A stretch of 64,000 nucleotides of DNA from Tetracentron sinense (GCA_015143295.1 CM026574.1:10356938-10420937); one strand, 5' to 3'. Counted from the first letter of the stretch, positions 44,861 through 56,198 are shown. Program-made: numbers and translations. Notes: generated by a model not told the origin, from the letters alone.

Positions 44861-47800
44861 ATGGAAGCCGAAGCTTCTTTGTAAGTAGTGCCTGCAATCT
44901 TTTCTCTACATGAGATTTGACTATATATATATATATATATATGTTCTGATTATAGCTCTTAACAAACATGGCAGGTTCGAAACTAGTGAGACGTTGGGGG
45001 TTTTCCTGGCTTCGACGCCAATGCTATCTGAGTCATGGAGGCTTTGCAGCCTCGCAAACACTACTGTGGCGGCGGCGCCGGATAGTTTCGTCGTTCATCA
45101 AATTGGCGAAGTGGGTTATGTTGCTTTCTCTGGGATACGACCAATTGCCGGATTGCACCCAAATGGAAACAATTTGGTGCCATTAGATAGAAGCAGCAAC
45201 GGGCTCTTCTCTTCGTTTCGTGGTCATGGTGATGGTGAGGAGCCTGTCATGGTTCATGCAGGATTGTTGCATCTCTTCCTCTCTGTATACAATTGCCCCA
45301 CCTTCCAGACTCAGGTAAAACCTAACCTTGATCTAGGTTTCCTTCTCTAAAAGGTAGCAAAAAAACATTTCAATGAAAATGTTTTGGCTATTCGATTGGA
45401 TGGTGAAAACGTTCGCCATTAATTCTGGTTGGTTAATTCTGGTTGGTCAGCATAAAAGGCTTATTGGTCCGTGTTATAGTTTCCTTTATAGTTTCTGGAC
45501 TTTGATTAGATACTGCAGCTATTAATAATTTAATCTCCTATTGACTTCACCAAAAAAAAAACTCCTATTAACTACAATCATTTTTTTAATTTTATTTTTT
45601 TGAGTTCAAAGGAGTGTCATATGTCGTTTTAACATGTAATACAAAGCAAAGTTTCTTATGTGCAACGCATCAACGAAGTTATCTACTTCCCTAAAAGTTT
45701 TCTTCGGTGATATGATTGAGGAGTGTTAGCGCTACTCTTACGTATTTTCTACTCTCAACATGAATCAACCACCTATTCAAATTTTCTGTTAAAGCATTGC
45801 AATCACTTAAAAATGCGTACTTAACTATGATATTGGATTTCAACCAAAAAAAATATATATTGGATAAGTGGTTGGTTCATGTTAAGAGTAGGAAAGACAT
45901 GAGAGTAGAGCTAGCACTCCTCTATGTTGCTAATACATATATTTAAACTATGATATGCAGTTTTATAGACATATAGGATCGAAGGCGGCTAATCAAGTCT
46001 TGGTCCTAAAGTGTTGTCCAAAATAAATGTCCGACCAAGAGCTGTGGGTCCTGGCCTAGCATTAGATGATCTAGTGGTTCAACAAATTGTTAATACCCAA
46101 TTTGACCACTGGTCGATTTAAGATCATTTTTTTCTCACTGTTCACACATATGGTAGGTCTAGGAATGAGATTTGGTCCGGCCCTCGGCAGACCAAATCTG
46201 TTTGGTCTTCATCTCACAGGTCGACACGTGTCCCTTTTAACACTCCTTAACTTGGTTAAGATGCACTAAGCCTTAGGGTTCAACCATGTAACCTTGATTT
46301 ATTTTTAAATAATATTTGAAAAAAGTAGCCACAGAAGTTAAAATATCTTAACCAGGGTTAAGAGAACAGTTAAAGGGCTTGTAAGTGAGGCCAGATGGTT
46401 TTGGTCTGGCCAGACCAAATCCGTTCTCGTAGGCCCATGGGGACGCTGATATATTGAGTACAGCATAATGAGGCAGGTATACTGGACCACCACACCATTT
46501 CTAGAGAAGGAAACAAAAAACGTGTTTTGAAATAAACGAGTCCAGATTCAGGGTCTTGAGAGGATGACTCAATTTTCTGACATTTTGGTCAAAGAAAAAG
46601 ATTATAGGCCACACTAGGATAGCTTGGAGGTCCTATGTTCTCATGTGGAATTTTCTATTCTTCTTACTTCTATAGTTCTATTATTCTTTTTAATTGGTAG
46701 GTTTGTTGGAGTCAAACCCAGATTACCATAACCTTTGACCCCAAGTGGAGTGTTTAGAGGGGAAAATATAAGTAAATAATTAGAAATTTCAGAGTAAATT
46801 TATTATGTTTTATAGTAAAATATGTGTCTCCATTTAAATTTACAGCCGTAATTATGTTTGTAACCATAGTAACCCAAACTATGATACCCCTATCCACTCC
46901 CACTCTCAGACTTCCACTGTCTGAGAGCAGAATCGTGACGAGAGCTCGGTTTCGAGAATGGTAAAGCGCCGGTTTTAAAGTGGTAGAGCAGGATTCATAG
47001 AATTGAGCGCACTCTTCAAAGTCTTTTCAAAATCTTTTTTAGGAAAAGACTTGTCTTTTCATAAACTTTTTTCCTTTCATTTTTGTACAATTGTACAGGG
47101 GAAGATGATTTTAATTTGTGTCAAGGTCATCATGTCCTTTCAATATTATTTTGTTACTATATTTATTTTTAAAGTTTTTTCTTTATTACTTTTTATGTGT
47201 TTACACGAATCTGGGTATCAGAGCCGGCTGCGATTGAACTCCCCCCGAGTTCAATTACACCCAAAGGTACACACTTGTTAGGTTTAACTCTTATTAATTG
47301 TGATTAAAATTCACTAATCTTTAGAATTTAAGAATATAATTTTAATTTTTAGAAAAAATATTAATACATTATTTATGTAGCAGCGCTCCGGAGGCACTCT
47401 CGACCCTATCCTAATTTAAAATTTGACGCTCTCACGCTCCCGCTCACCACTTTGGTTACTTAGTTTGTAACATAATTGTCATTGTACCGATATCTGTCTT
47501 TTGAACCAAGTTATACATGTTATAACCACTGGTATATATACTAATGATTCAAGCATAGTAATAAAGTTCCTCAATTTTTTTCAAAATATCTCGAATAATA
47601 CGCGACATTTCGTCGATCAATTAATTCATAAGTATTCGCAACTTTTGCAAAATAACCTATTTTTAAAAAAATTCGCAAATTAAACATGAATTTTGAAAAA
47701 GTACATAATAAATATCTAATATATATATATATTGGGTTATAAATTTTATAATTAGTAATCTTAGTTTATATTTTTTTCATATCACATTTTATTTATTTAT

Positions 47801-50374
47801 TTTCGAAGTTTGCCGAATTTTTCTGAAATTTTTTTCTAGGCTAATTATTCCCAAACCCCAACTTGGTAACTATGGATACAAGGGCTCTTAATTTCTTGAA
47901 GTTGGTTGCCCTGTGTTTTCTATACCTTTTAACTACCTGCAATCATCAAGGGTTCCTCCACAGCAGGACTATCATGGTGATTGTGCTCCCAAGAGGGAAG
48001 AAAATCAAGTAGACATCTCTATTCTCTACCCTAAATGGCAATTGGTGGGCTATCACCAATAGGGACGGCGCAATCAGCCACCTCTTATAAGATGCAAAGC
48101 CCCAGATTTTCCCTGTAAAGACATGTCTAACCATCCATTCTGCTCATATCTAACTAACTAGTTAACAGAATTATAGGCATTGAGTACACTTAATAGTACA
48201 TTAATCAGATGGTTAGAATTTTTGAAATGGCGTAGTTTGCGCCAATACTATAATTAGCTACAATTAATTTTCATATAAGTTTTGTGCTTTGAACTGATAA
48301 TTTATCTCCATTTATCATGTCTCATGTGTATATGTAGATCTTGGCAATAATGGAGAAATGCAAGTCAGTGATCATTACAGGACACTCCATTGGAGGAACA
48401 ACAGCCTCTCTTGCAGCTCTTTGGTTGCTCTCTTATTTACAATCTGTCTCTTCTTCCCTCCCAATTCTCTGTATCACCTTCGGGTCTCCATTACTAGGAA
48501 ATGAATCTCTTTCTAGAGCAATTCTCAGAGAGAGATGGGGAGGCAATTTTTGCCATGTCGTGACAAAGCACGACATTGTGCCTAGACTACTCTTTGCTCC
48601 GCTCGGCCCTGTCACTACGCAACTGAATTGTCTGCTACAGTTTTGGCACTTGTCGATGAATTCTCCACAGTTGGGACAGCTTTCTATCCAATTATCAGAT
48701 GAGGAGAAAATTGAATTTTATCGTTTTGTATTAGCTCATGTTACAGCAGTGGGAGCAGTAGAAGAAGACTCGATGAGAAGTTCGTATTGGCCGTTTGGGA
48801 GTTTCCTCTTCTGTTCTGAAGACGGAGCGGTTTGTGTTGAGAATGCAACGGCAGTTGTTCGGATGCTATACTTGGTGTTTACAACAGGTTCGGCGGATTC
48901 TAGTATTGAGGATCATCTCAAGTATGGTGATGTAATTGGGAGAGTGTCTCAGCAGTTTTTGATAGGGAGAAGCTTCACACAAGGGGTTATTCCTAAGTCT
49001 TGCTATGAAGTGGGGATTTCATTGGCACTTGAGGCATCAGGAATAGCAGGCCAGGTATTACATTGACTTTCTTCATTTAGGTAGATATATCCATAATGAC
49101 CAAGTTGGGGTTTGGGAATTATTTATTTAGAAAATTTCAGAAAAAATAGGCAAAATTCGGAGATAATCGGAAAAATGTCGGGTAAGATATATAAAAAAAT
49201 ATGAAATAATAAAATTACTGATTGTGAATATCATAAATAAATATATTTCATATATTAGATATTTATTTATAACTTTTTCAAAACCCGTGAATAATCCGTG
49301 TTTAATTTGCGAAATTTGCTTTTAAAAAAAAGCGCGAATACTTCATGAATTAATCGTTCAACCAAAAAGTCAGGTATTATATATTGATTCGAGACTTTTT
49401 GAAAAAATTGGATAGCTTTGTTACTATGGTGAACTTACCAAATGTGGTTAAACAAACCATTTAATTTCTTCTATTAAATTTTACTATATAGGCTGATAAT
49501 GCAGTGAAAGTCTGCAATCTGATCAAACTTCTCTTTTTGTATCAACCTACAGGACAGGGTTGCCGGACCAGCTAAAGAGTGTCTAAAAATGGCAAAGCAG
49601 ATGGGTCGTACGCCAAACTTGAATAGTGCTAACCTCGCAATTGATCTAGCCAAGGTAACACCTTACAGAGCCCAAATTGAGTGGTACAAAGCATTGTGCG
49701 ACGATTCTTATGATCAAATGGGCTACTATGACTCGTTCAAGCTCAGGGGAGCCTCCAAGAGAGACTTTAAGATTAACCTGAACCGATTGAAGCTTGCCAG
49801 ATTTTGGAACAATGTAATCCATATGTTGGACACTAACCAGCTCCCCCATGATTTTCACAAGCGAGAAAAGTGGGTTAATACATCCCATTTTTACAAACTC
49901 CTTGTGGAACCCTTAGACATTGCTGAATATTATCGCCCTGGAACGCATAGGACTAAAGGTGGCTATCTGATGCATGGGAGGGAGAGGAGATACAAGATTT
50001 TTGATAGGTGGTGGAGGGAGAGAAAGGTTACTGAAAATGATAATAATAAGAGGAGCAAGTATGCGGGGTTGACGCAAGATTCGTGCTTTTGGGCGAGGGT
50101 GGAGGAGGCGAGGGAGTGGCTAGAGAATGCTAGGAGTGAGAATGATGTATGGAAACTGGCTGAGATTTGGGAGAATATCGGCAAGTTTGAATTATATGCT
50201 AGAAGATTGGTTGAATCTAAGGAAGTATCTAGGGATGTTCTAGCAAAGAATTCAAGCTACAGTTTGTGGGTAGAAGAATGGAAACAGTTGAAGTCACAGT
50301 TTCTGCAAATCCCTCCTCAATTTCCTGGTTATTTGGATGGTGAAGTTGTTCCTAGTTCTTATCCCAGGAGATGA
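44861..50374 (+). CDS. PAD4: PAD4, lipase-like immune regulator (four exons)
   Basis: Exons 44861-44880, 44975-45314, 48338-49054 and 49553-50374, all with GT-AG introns, giving 632 residues. PAD4 pairs with EDS1 through the lipase-like domain; with ADR1 helper NLRs the dimer drives basal and TIR-NLR immunity and salicylic acid accumulation in cytoplasm and nucleus. Start 'MEAEASLFETSE' has a good context (aacaATGG). Lipase-like domain about 10-350: GHSIGG with the nucleophile Ser at 137, 'CITFGSPLLGN' (165-175), Asp 199 in 'HVVTKHDIVPR', and 'YWPFGSFLFC' (270-279). Where Arabidopsis PAD4 has the catalytic His ('RYGHYV', from memory) this protein has 'KYGDVI' (Asp 318). EP domain about 380-632 with 'IEWYK', 'GYYDSFK', 'KLARFWN' and 'EPLDIAEYY' (478-486). 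It is longer than Arabidopsis PAD4 (541), mainly by a loop near 205-268. A polyadenylation-like aataaa lies at 50664. It looks functional. Confidence 0.95.
46140..46450. mobile_element. Inverted-repeat MITE in PAD4 intron 2
   Basis: Left 'aatgagatttggtccggcc' and right, reversed, 'gaacggatttggtctggcc', with the further internal pair 'aacttggttaagat' and 'atcttaaccagggtt'. Confidence 0.62.
47554..47874 (-). mobile_element. hAT-like MITE, family M1, copy 3, in PAD4 intron 2
   Basis: Target duplication gattcaag (47546-47553) against gatacaag (47875-47882). The orientation is opposite to copy 4: the end 'catagttaccaagttggggt' is on the minus strand here. It ends 463 bp before exon 3. Confidence 0.86.
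49055..49552 (+). other. PAD4 intron 3 (498 bp)
   Basis: GT at 49055 and 'ctacag' before exon 4; phase 0. About two thirds of the intron is MITE M1 copy 4. Confidence 0.9.
49092..49428 (+). mobile_element. hAT-like MITE, family M1, copy 4, in PAD4 intron 3
   Basis: Ends 'cataatgaccaagttggggt' and, reversed, 'catagtaacaaagc'. Starts 37 bp after exon 3. No good target duplication remains. The interior aligns to copy 1 ('aaaatgtcgggtaag') and to the reverse complement of copy 3. Confidence 0.83.
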
Positions 50375-51237
50375 TTCAGATTATCTATGGGCTTCATAGA
50401 TCCATCCTCAACTGGATTGTCTGCTGCTGCTAATATGCTTTTGTGTCATAACAAACTACTTTGTGGATCATCGATCACCGTGACTCGGCCATTGCAGATG
50501 TTCAGATTTTGTTCAATTGTAGGTAAAAGGATTTGCTAGGAGCCTAGGATTTATAGTTGATCAAACTGGTACAAATCTGTGTTATGAGGTTGACTAGCTT
50601 GTCAATGCCAATAGCAGGATATAAGAGTGCAGTGTGTTTACTAACATCAGTTAGTGCCATGCCAATAAAACAAATGGATCAATATATATTCCATTAGAGG
50701 ATTCTTCTTCTTCTTCTTCATTAGTGCCTTATGCTAACTATTTGGGGTTGGTAGCAGGGGTCCTGTTCCGCCATGTAGTCTTGTTCCACCATTTAGTCTT
50801 TCAAAAGTCTTATTTTCAATTAAGTGCCTATTATTAATTTTTTTTTATCATTATTTTCATTCACATCATTGTCAGCATTTTTCTCATCTTTTAGAGCCTT
50901 TAATTTGCACCGTTTGCACTCTGGTGCCCTCATTTTATTTCCATTAAACCATCCAAACTATTTCAAATGACTCATTTATCTTATCATCTTTTAGGGTTAC
51001 TTTGAAAGTCCATAGAATACGGCATGATCATAATCATATGTATAATCTAAAATTGAAACTAATTACTTTGAAAGACTTAAGTTCCAAAATCTCAATATTT
51101 ATCTTGGGACGAGAAACACTTATAGGAAAAATCAAATATGAAAAAACGAATACAACATGGACTATACTATGGAGTATCTGATAGTTTCAAAGGCATGATT
51201 AAGCATGATTAAGCCAATTAAGTCTAATAACTTCTCA
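50375..51237. other. PAD4 3' flank
   Basis: Probably the 3' UTR to about 50690 (aataaa at 50664), then AT-rich sequence. No other gene is seen. Confidence 0.55.
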
Positions 51238-51296
51238 AAATGAAGATATGCAAACATGTTAGTAAAAAATGAAGATATGCAAACATGTTAGTAAAG
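51238..51296 (+). repeat. Two-copy tandem repeat, about 31-bp period
   Basis: 'aaatgaagatatgcaaacat' followed by 'gttagtaaa' occurs twice in succession. Confidence 0.88.
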
Positions 51297-51379
51297 TAGC
51301 CCTCGAAAATCAAGTACACAATGTGGTTAATCACTTAAATATTCATTTATAGTATCATGCATGCATAATAACTTTATTA

Positions 51380-52760
51380 TGGGTAATTATAATAAATGTC
51401 TCATTTGATAAGAACATTGGAGTCCTTAGGTAACATTATAGGAGAGCCTTGTCATGCTTCGAGACCATGGACATGAGATAAGACGTTCTAATCCTTGTAG
51501 ACCTAAAACAATCTAGGCTATGGGTGTTGGTTGGGTGTCACACTCTATTATGGCATATACATGTCATGTTCCTATTTGATAGTATGATGTATCTCCATCA
51601 TATAGAGTAGAGATTCTCAGACCCACATGTAGGTGCATGTAATGGATACATAGCACTGATAGATCTATCCAATAACACTTGTTGGAAAATCACTGTCATG
51701 ATTAACAAAATGATTCTCGATATATTGTGCAAAGGAGTTTGCAGCATGCAAATTGTTCTCAGACCTGAGAGATTTGTTTTCTCTCATTTATTGTTTGTAT
51801 GACTTTGATGTTACCAAACGGCGATGCCTAATTGCAGGTTGTGTCCTAGTATGTTGGGTTATGCACATAATATATGGAGAGGAACAAATGCTCAAATATG
51901 GGATCCACCACTTCTAACAAATGAAGAGTCTCCTGAAGGAGTAAATACATACAAGTAAATTCATCATAAAGATTGGACTCTCTAAATCAACCGGTGGTGA
52001 TTTTGATAAAATATGTTTTGTCAAAATTGTTTTTATAATATATTATTAAAATATACTATTTTGAGTCAAAACGAATTAATAAATGTTTTGAGTCCAATCA
52101 TATGATTAAATTCATGTATACATAAGTCAGGAACAAATGTTTATATGGAATGTGGTATTAAGTGGAAGGACTAAAATTATAAGTAAATTGTAATGTAAGT
52201 ACCTTATTCTAATAAGCCTTTATTGTTAGGGTTTACATTATATTGTGTTAATGGACATTAATATAATATGTGAAAATCTATAAGGGACTTTTCAGTAAAA
52301 AAAAAATCTTAAAGGATTAAATTAGAATAGAAATTCTAATCTTGACATCCAACGGTAGAGATACATTGAGATCCCATGCCAAATAGTCCTACTCACTCTA
52401 TAACTTTGATTTAGGGTTGGGGACTCCAACCCTATATAATCTCTTTATAGCTAACTCCCTTAAGATTAATCCAAACATTTAATTATTGTACAAAAAAAAA
52501 CCTAGAGAAAAGGTGGAGTGTATGTGCATTCAAAAATAGATATTGATCTCCATTGATTTACATATCTCCATTACCTTAGGAAGGAAGGAAGAGCCTTAGA
52601 GAGAAGAAGAGGAGGCCATTAATCCTCTATCAGCTTAGAGTCTTGTTCAAGAGGACCGACGTGAATTAAAACAGGAGGCCAAACATTTGTGGCTTGAGAA
52701 TTAAAGTTAGTATGATCTAAACCATCCTCAAGGTTTCTATCGTCAAACGATGATCTTGGT
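51380..52760 (+). mobile_element. Candidate LTR remnant (family unknown)
   Basis: Non-coding stretch with a promoter-like 'ccaaccctatataatctc' at about 52427-52444, then a leader rich in 'agagaagaagagg'. This layout is usual for a plant LTR. No pair, border or target duplication was found, so this is a weak call. Confidence 0.35.
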
Positions 52761-52779
52761 GGAGGAAAAAGATGTTTTT

Positions 52780-53400
52780 CCATCATGCGAAAAAGTTTTG
52801 CGATATGTGTTTCTTACCTATGGAAACTAACAAAACAAAAATTAAATTCTCCAAGACATGACTAACAAGAGGAAGAAAATCATGAGGGGTTGGTTGGAAA
52901 TAAAAGTTAATAAAGTGAATTTCCAAATCAAATAAAATGCATTGAAAGCTATGGGTGTTTGGTTGCAGGGGAAGCTCTGGACTCACTAAGAATACTGAGA
53001 ATAAGAAATGGGAGACGCATATACTTCTTAGCAGACACAAGGTGTTTAGGAGATGAGGTAAAGAGCTGTCCTAAAAAAGAAGCTTCTAGGGCGCCTATAT
53101 TTTGAATATGTGAAAAGATAGTGCAATAATTAACCATATTTTTCACTAACCAAAATATGGAGAGGCACTGAGTTGCTAAGGGTCTGCTTTTGGATGCAAG
53201 AACATGGAAGTGATTTCCAAGATCTGCGCTCCGTGGCATCCGTGAATCATCCAATATCCAAATTCCACAACAATAAACAAGAACCACACTACAATTTTGT
53301 GGATGCCCCAATCTCATCCTTGATTTAGATAGCAAGACCATGCAACCAAACAGCCTCAAATCTATATCTATTGTTGCCTCTAGAGCCTGTAATCACTCCC
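52780..53400 (-). other. Unrecognised segment with an open minus-strand stretch
   Basis: A minus-strand frame is open over about 410 bp (52949-53359) and contains 'KSRMRLGHPQNCSVVLVYCC', but no domain or family is recognised and no splice context is convincing. It may be a chance reading or a decayed gene piece. Confidence 0.25.
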
Positions 53401-53524
53401 TAAAATCTCATATATATAAAACACGCAATGTACTCTGTTTAATCAGTCTCTCAAACTACATACAACCACCCATGTTGTTGCCAATGTGATGGTGTTTTAA
53501 TAGAGATGTCAGATAATATAATTT

Positions 53525-53655
53525 CAATACTATAGATGTCATTCTCATATAATTTGCATTTTCCCCTTACACCCAATGCATTCATTTCCCCTTATTACAC
53601 CCAATACTATAGATGTCATTCTCATATAATGTGCATTTTCCCCTTGCATTCATTT
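53525..53655 (+). repeat. Two-copy tandem repeat, 77-bp period
   Basis: 'caatactatagatgtcattc' starts at 53525 and 53602, each followed by 'tcatataat.tgcattttccc'. Confidence 0.88.
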
Positions 53656-53685
53656 CCCCTTAAACCCCTCCCCTTTGTATATCGA

Positions 53686-53855
53686 TTTTTTTTTTTTTTG
53701 ATAAAGAGGGTGTCCGGACCTCTTAGAGCACTCGAATAATCCTCTCGACACGTTCAGATAGCCCCCAACCACACGCACCAGGTAAGTAGGGATAAATCCC
53801 TAAGGGTGGCCAACGGGGAGAAGGGAATTAAACTCAAGACCTCCATTTTTATATT
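53686..53855 (-). mobile_element. Au-like SINE, minus strand
   Basis: Minus strand: B-box-like 'gtcttgagtttaattccc', body, then the Au-type 3' part 'gaggattattcgagtgc' and 'ggtccggacaccctctttat' with an A tail. The target duplication is not clear. Confidence 0.8.
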
Positions 53856-54318
53856 TGTGCTGTTATATTTGTGCCTTGTATTTTGGTTCATCGTAATATA
53901 AGGTTAGGGGTTTTATTGAGTGAAAACAGAAAAGTGAGGAGAGTTTTTTAACCATGTGAAAGGAGCTCTCGTCAGCCATGGACGTAGACATATTGCCCAT
54001 TTCTGTAAGTTTGGTGTGCTTTGATTTTCTTTAATTTATTGCATCATTTTTTCTACATATCCTTTTAATAATTTTTTTGTATCCACAAATCCACCACACC
54101 ATTATCAGTGCTAAAACTACATTAATGTTAGGAACCTAACTAAATTTCAAAAGGCCCGTAAGGTGATTAAGTAAATGAAAATTAAGGTCATAAACAATTT
54201 AGGATTGGAACACACCACCAAGCTCTCTTGTCACTCTGGCGGCCTTTGGTACCCCTCTTCCATGTTTCTCAGGACTTGAACTTGAAACGTGATGCCAGTT
54301 CTCATACCAAATATTAGG
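53856..54318. other. Intergenic stretch, nothing recognised
   Basis: AT-rich, no coding signal. Confidence 0.45.
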
Positions 54319-55342
54319 GATCCGGCTCCTCTGCTTGGCAAGCAGTGTTGGGATCTTGCTTGGGTTTTAACCTAAGTATACCACCTCACTCATTAAATAT
54401 CCAATGGCCCCAAATCAGTTCAGCCAAAGCTCTTAAAGTTGTAGATAAAAATTTGAAAAGCTCCTCTTCAAGTTCAATACAGACTCAACTTCATCCCACC
54501 TTCCATCTTTTGTAACCTGAAGTGTAATCTCAAGGAGCAGAAAACAGAAAACAAGAGGTTTAAATTTTTTAATAATGTGATAGATATTTTCTTTCAAAGC
54601 CTTAAGTAAGCGGGTTCACTAATGATTGATGAGTTATGATTTCAATAGGGTGAAGCAGATAATGCATATTGCAACATGTTGGATAATACAGAAACAATTC
54701 TTCTTCTTGAAAATTCGGGACATGCATCCTGTAAATGCAATTGGTAAAAATGCGAGTCCATGAGTGCCCATCCAAATAATTCAAAACTTTAATCCTTGCT
54801 CAATTTAATGCAGGAAATTATAAATAATTTGCAGGATCCCATCTTATGATGGTAAATTATTAAATTTGGAATGGTCAACCATATAAGAATGTTTCAAAGG
54901 GAAAGATGAGTAGATATAAAATAAAAGTTGAAGAAAAAAAGGGAGATTTAGGAAAAGCATATGGTTTTGTTGGACATGTTTTACAGGTGCTACAGTGGGT
55001 TCGTCGGAGCCCCGACCTCTCTAGTTTGGAGGGTTTTTCTTCTTCTATTTGGGCAAAGTGAGAGAGAGGAGTTAAAATCGGGGCATGCAATTAGAACAAT
55101 GATGGTTTGCTGGAACCCCTCTCTAGTTTGGGTTTGGAGGGGTTTTTTTTTCTTCTATTTAGGGCTAATTTGAAAGTAAGGGAGATGAGTTAAAATCGAG
55201 GACTAGTTTGGCTTCCAGCTCTTTGTGTTTTTGGACCGAACTGAATTGGGGCCATTGGACATTAAATGAGTGAGGCGGTGTGTTTGAATTAAAACCCAAG
55301 CAAGATCCCAACACTGCTCGCCACGGAGAGGAGCCGGATAAT
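54319..55342. mobile_element. Non-autonomous DNA transposon, about 1.0 kb, 108-bp TIRs
   Basis: Left 54319-54425 ('tccggctcctctgcttggca', 'gttgggatcttgcttgggtt', 'ccaatggccccaa') and right 55233-55342 reversed carry the same order. The interior (54430-55230) holds a short imperfect direct repeat ('cccctctagtttgg' near 55010 and 55120) but no transposase. Superfamily uncertain; TIR length fits Mutator-like elements. Confidence 0.78.
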
Positions 55343-55462
55343 AGGATATTAGAAGCTCTCATGCCAAATATTAGAAAACTGAACAATATTTCAAACGGCT
55401 ATAACCTATAAGGTGAAGCGAAAAACTAGGCTCATAAACCACCAATTGAGGTAGGCATGGGT

Positions 55463-55629
55463 TTGTCCCAATGGTAGTGTATCTCCGCTTTAGGGGGAAG
55501 GTCCGGGGTTCAATTCCCGCAAGGGTCAGAGTCGTTTATACTCTCCACCCACCCACAAACCGAACAGATACTAACACCTAACCCGGCGTTGCAGCCTAAA
55601 CGTATATCTCGAACCAAAAAAAAGAAAAA
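55463..55629 (+). mobile_element. tRNA-derived SINE, family S3, plus strand
   Basis: A-box-like 'tgtcccaatggtagtg', B-box-like 'ggttcaattcc', A-rich tail. Target duplication aggtaggcatgggt (55449-55462 and 55630-55643), exact over 14 bp. Confidence 0.92.
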
Positions 55630-55909
55630 AGGTAGGCATGGGTGCATAGAGACAAGTGTCCCCACATTAGGGTTAGGTGCAAGCAAAAATGCCTTCTTGC
55701 TCCCCCCAAACTCCAAACTGCCATTTCACATCAGCAACTGCAATTTTAACGGTTTTTAATGTGATGGGATCATCTAAAAACTTTAACTTTGATTGGATAT
55801 TCACAACCATTCGATCTAATGACCTTTCTTTTGTAATAGATCATACGGTGTACAATTGATCCACTGGTTCGTGGAGACCGTAGTTTGCTCCTATGTGTGA
55901 GAGAGATTT

Positions 55910-56085
55910 TTTTTTTTTGTTTTTAGAACTCGGGGTGTTCCCAACCTTTTGGGTCAGGACTAATTCTCCAGGGTGCAACGTGAGCCTGCAACCCGTCACA
56001 CCAAGTAGGTCCGGGTAAACCCATGCGGGGCTAGCCCCAAAGGGGGAAAGGCCTAGGAACCACTGGTCCACCCCTTTGGGGTTTA
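55910..56085 (-). mobile_element. tRNA-derived SINE (Au-related 3' part), minus strand
   Basis: Minus strand ends 'ggagaattagtcctgaccc' then 'gggaacaccccgagttct' and an A tail (poly-T on the plus strand). Target duplication tgtgagagagattt (55896-55909 and 56086-56099), exact. The SINE landed about 140 bp upstream of the candidate exon at 56229. Confidence 0.88.
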
Positions 56086-56167
56086 TGTGAGAGAGATTTA
56101 AATGGGGGAAACCATGGCAACGTGGAAGAATTATTAGAAAAACGACGATACCTTCCATGCTCCAGAG

Positions 56168-56198
56168 ATTTAAATTCTCTCTCTCTCTCTCTCTCTGA
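56168..56198. repeat. CT microsatellite in a likely 5' UTR
   Basis: About 13 CT units, 31 bp before an ATG; CT tracts are common in plant leaders. Confidence 0.85.

Larger units (their letters stand above)
45315..48337 (+). other. PAD4 intron 2 (3.0 kb)
   Basis: GT at 45315 and AG before 48338; phase 0. It holds MITE M1 copy 3 (47554-47874), an inverted-repeat element at about 46150-46450 built on 'gaccaaat.tg.t' motifs, and a MITE-like core at about 47280. No internal gene is seen. Confidence 0.85.

Noticed and set aside
45010-45160. EDS1 or SAG101 instead of PAD4
   Set aside because: The N-terminal 'FETSE', the 'CITFGSPLLGN' block, 'YWPFGSFLFC' and the EP-domain motifs fit PAD4 better, as I recall the Arabidopsis proteins.
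48341-49066. Reading the PAD4 exon 3 as a separate short lipase gene
   Set aside because: It begins at an acceptor site and is in phase with exons 2 and 4; the combined protein matches PAD4 over its full length.
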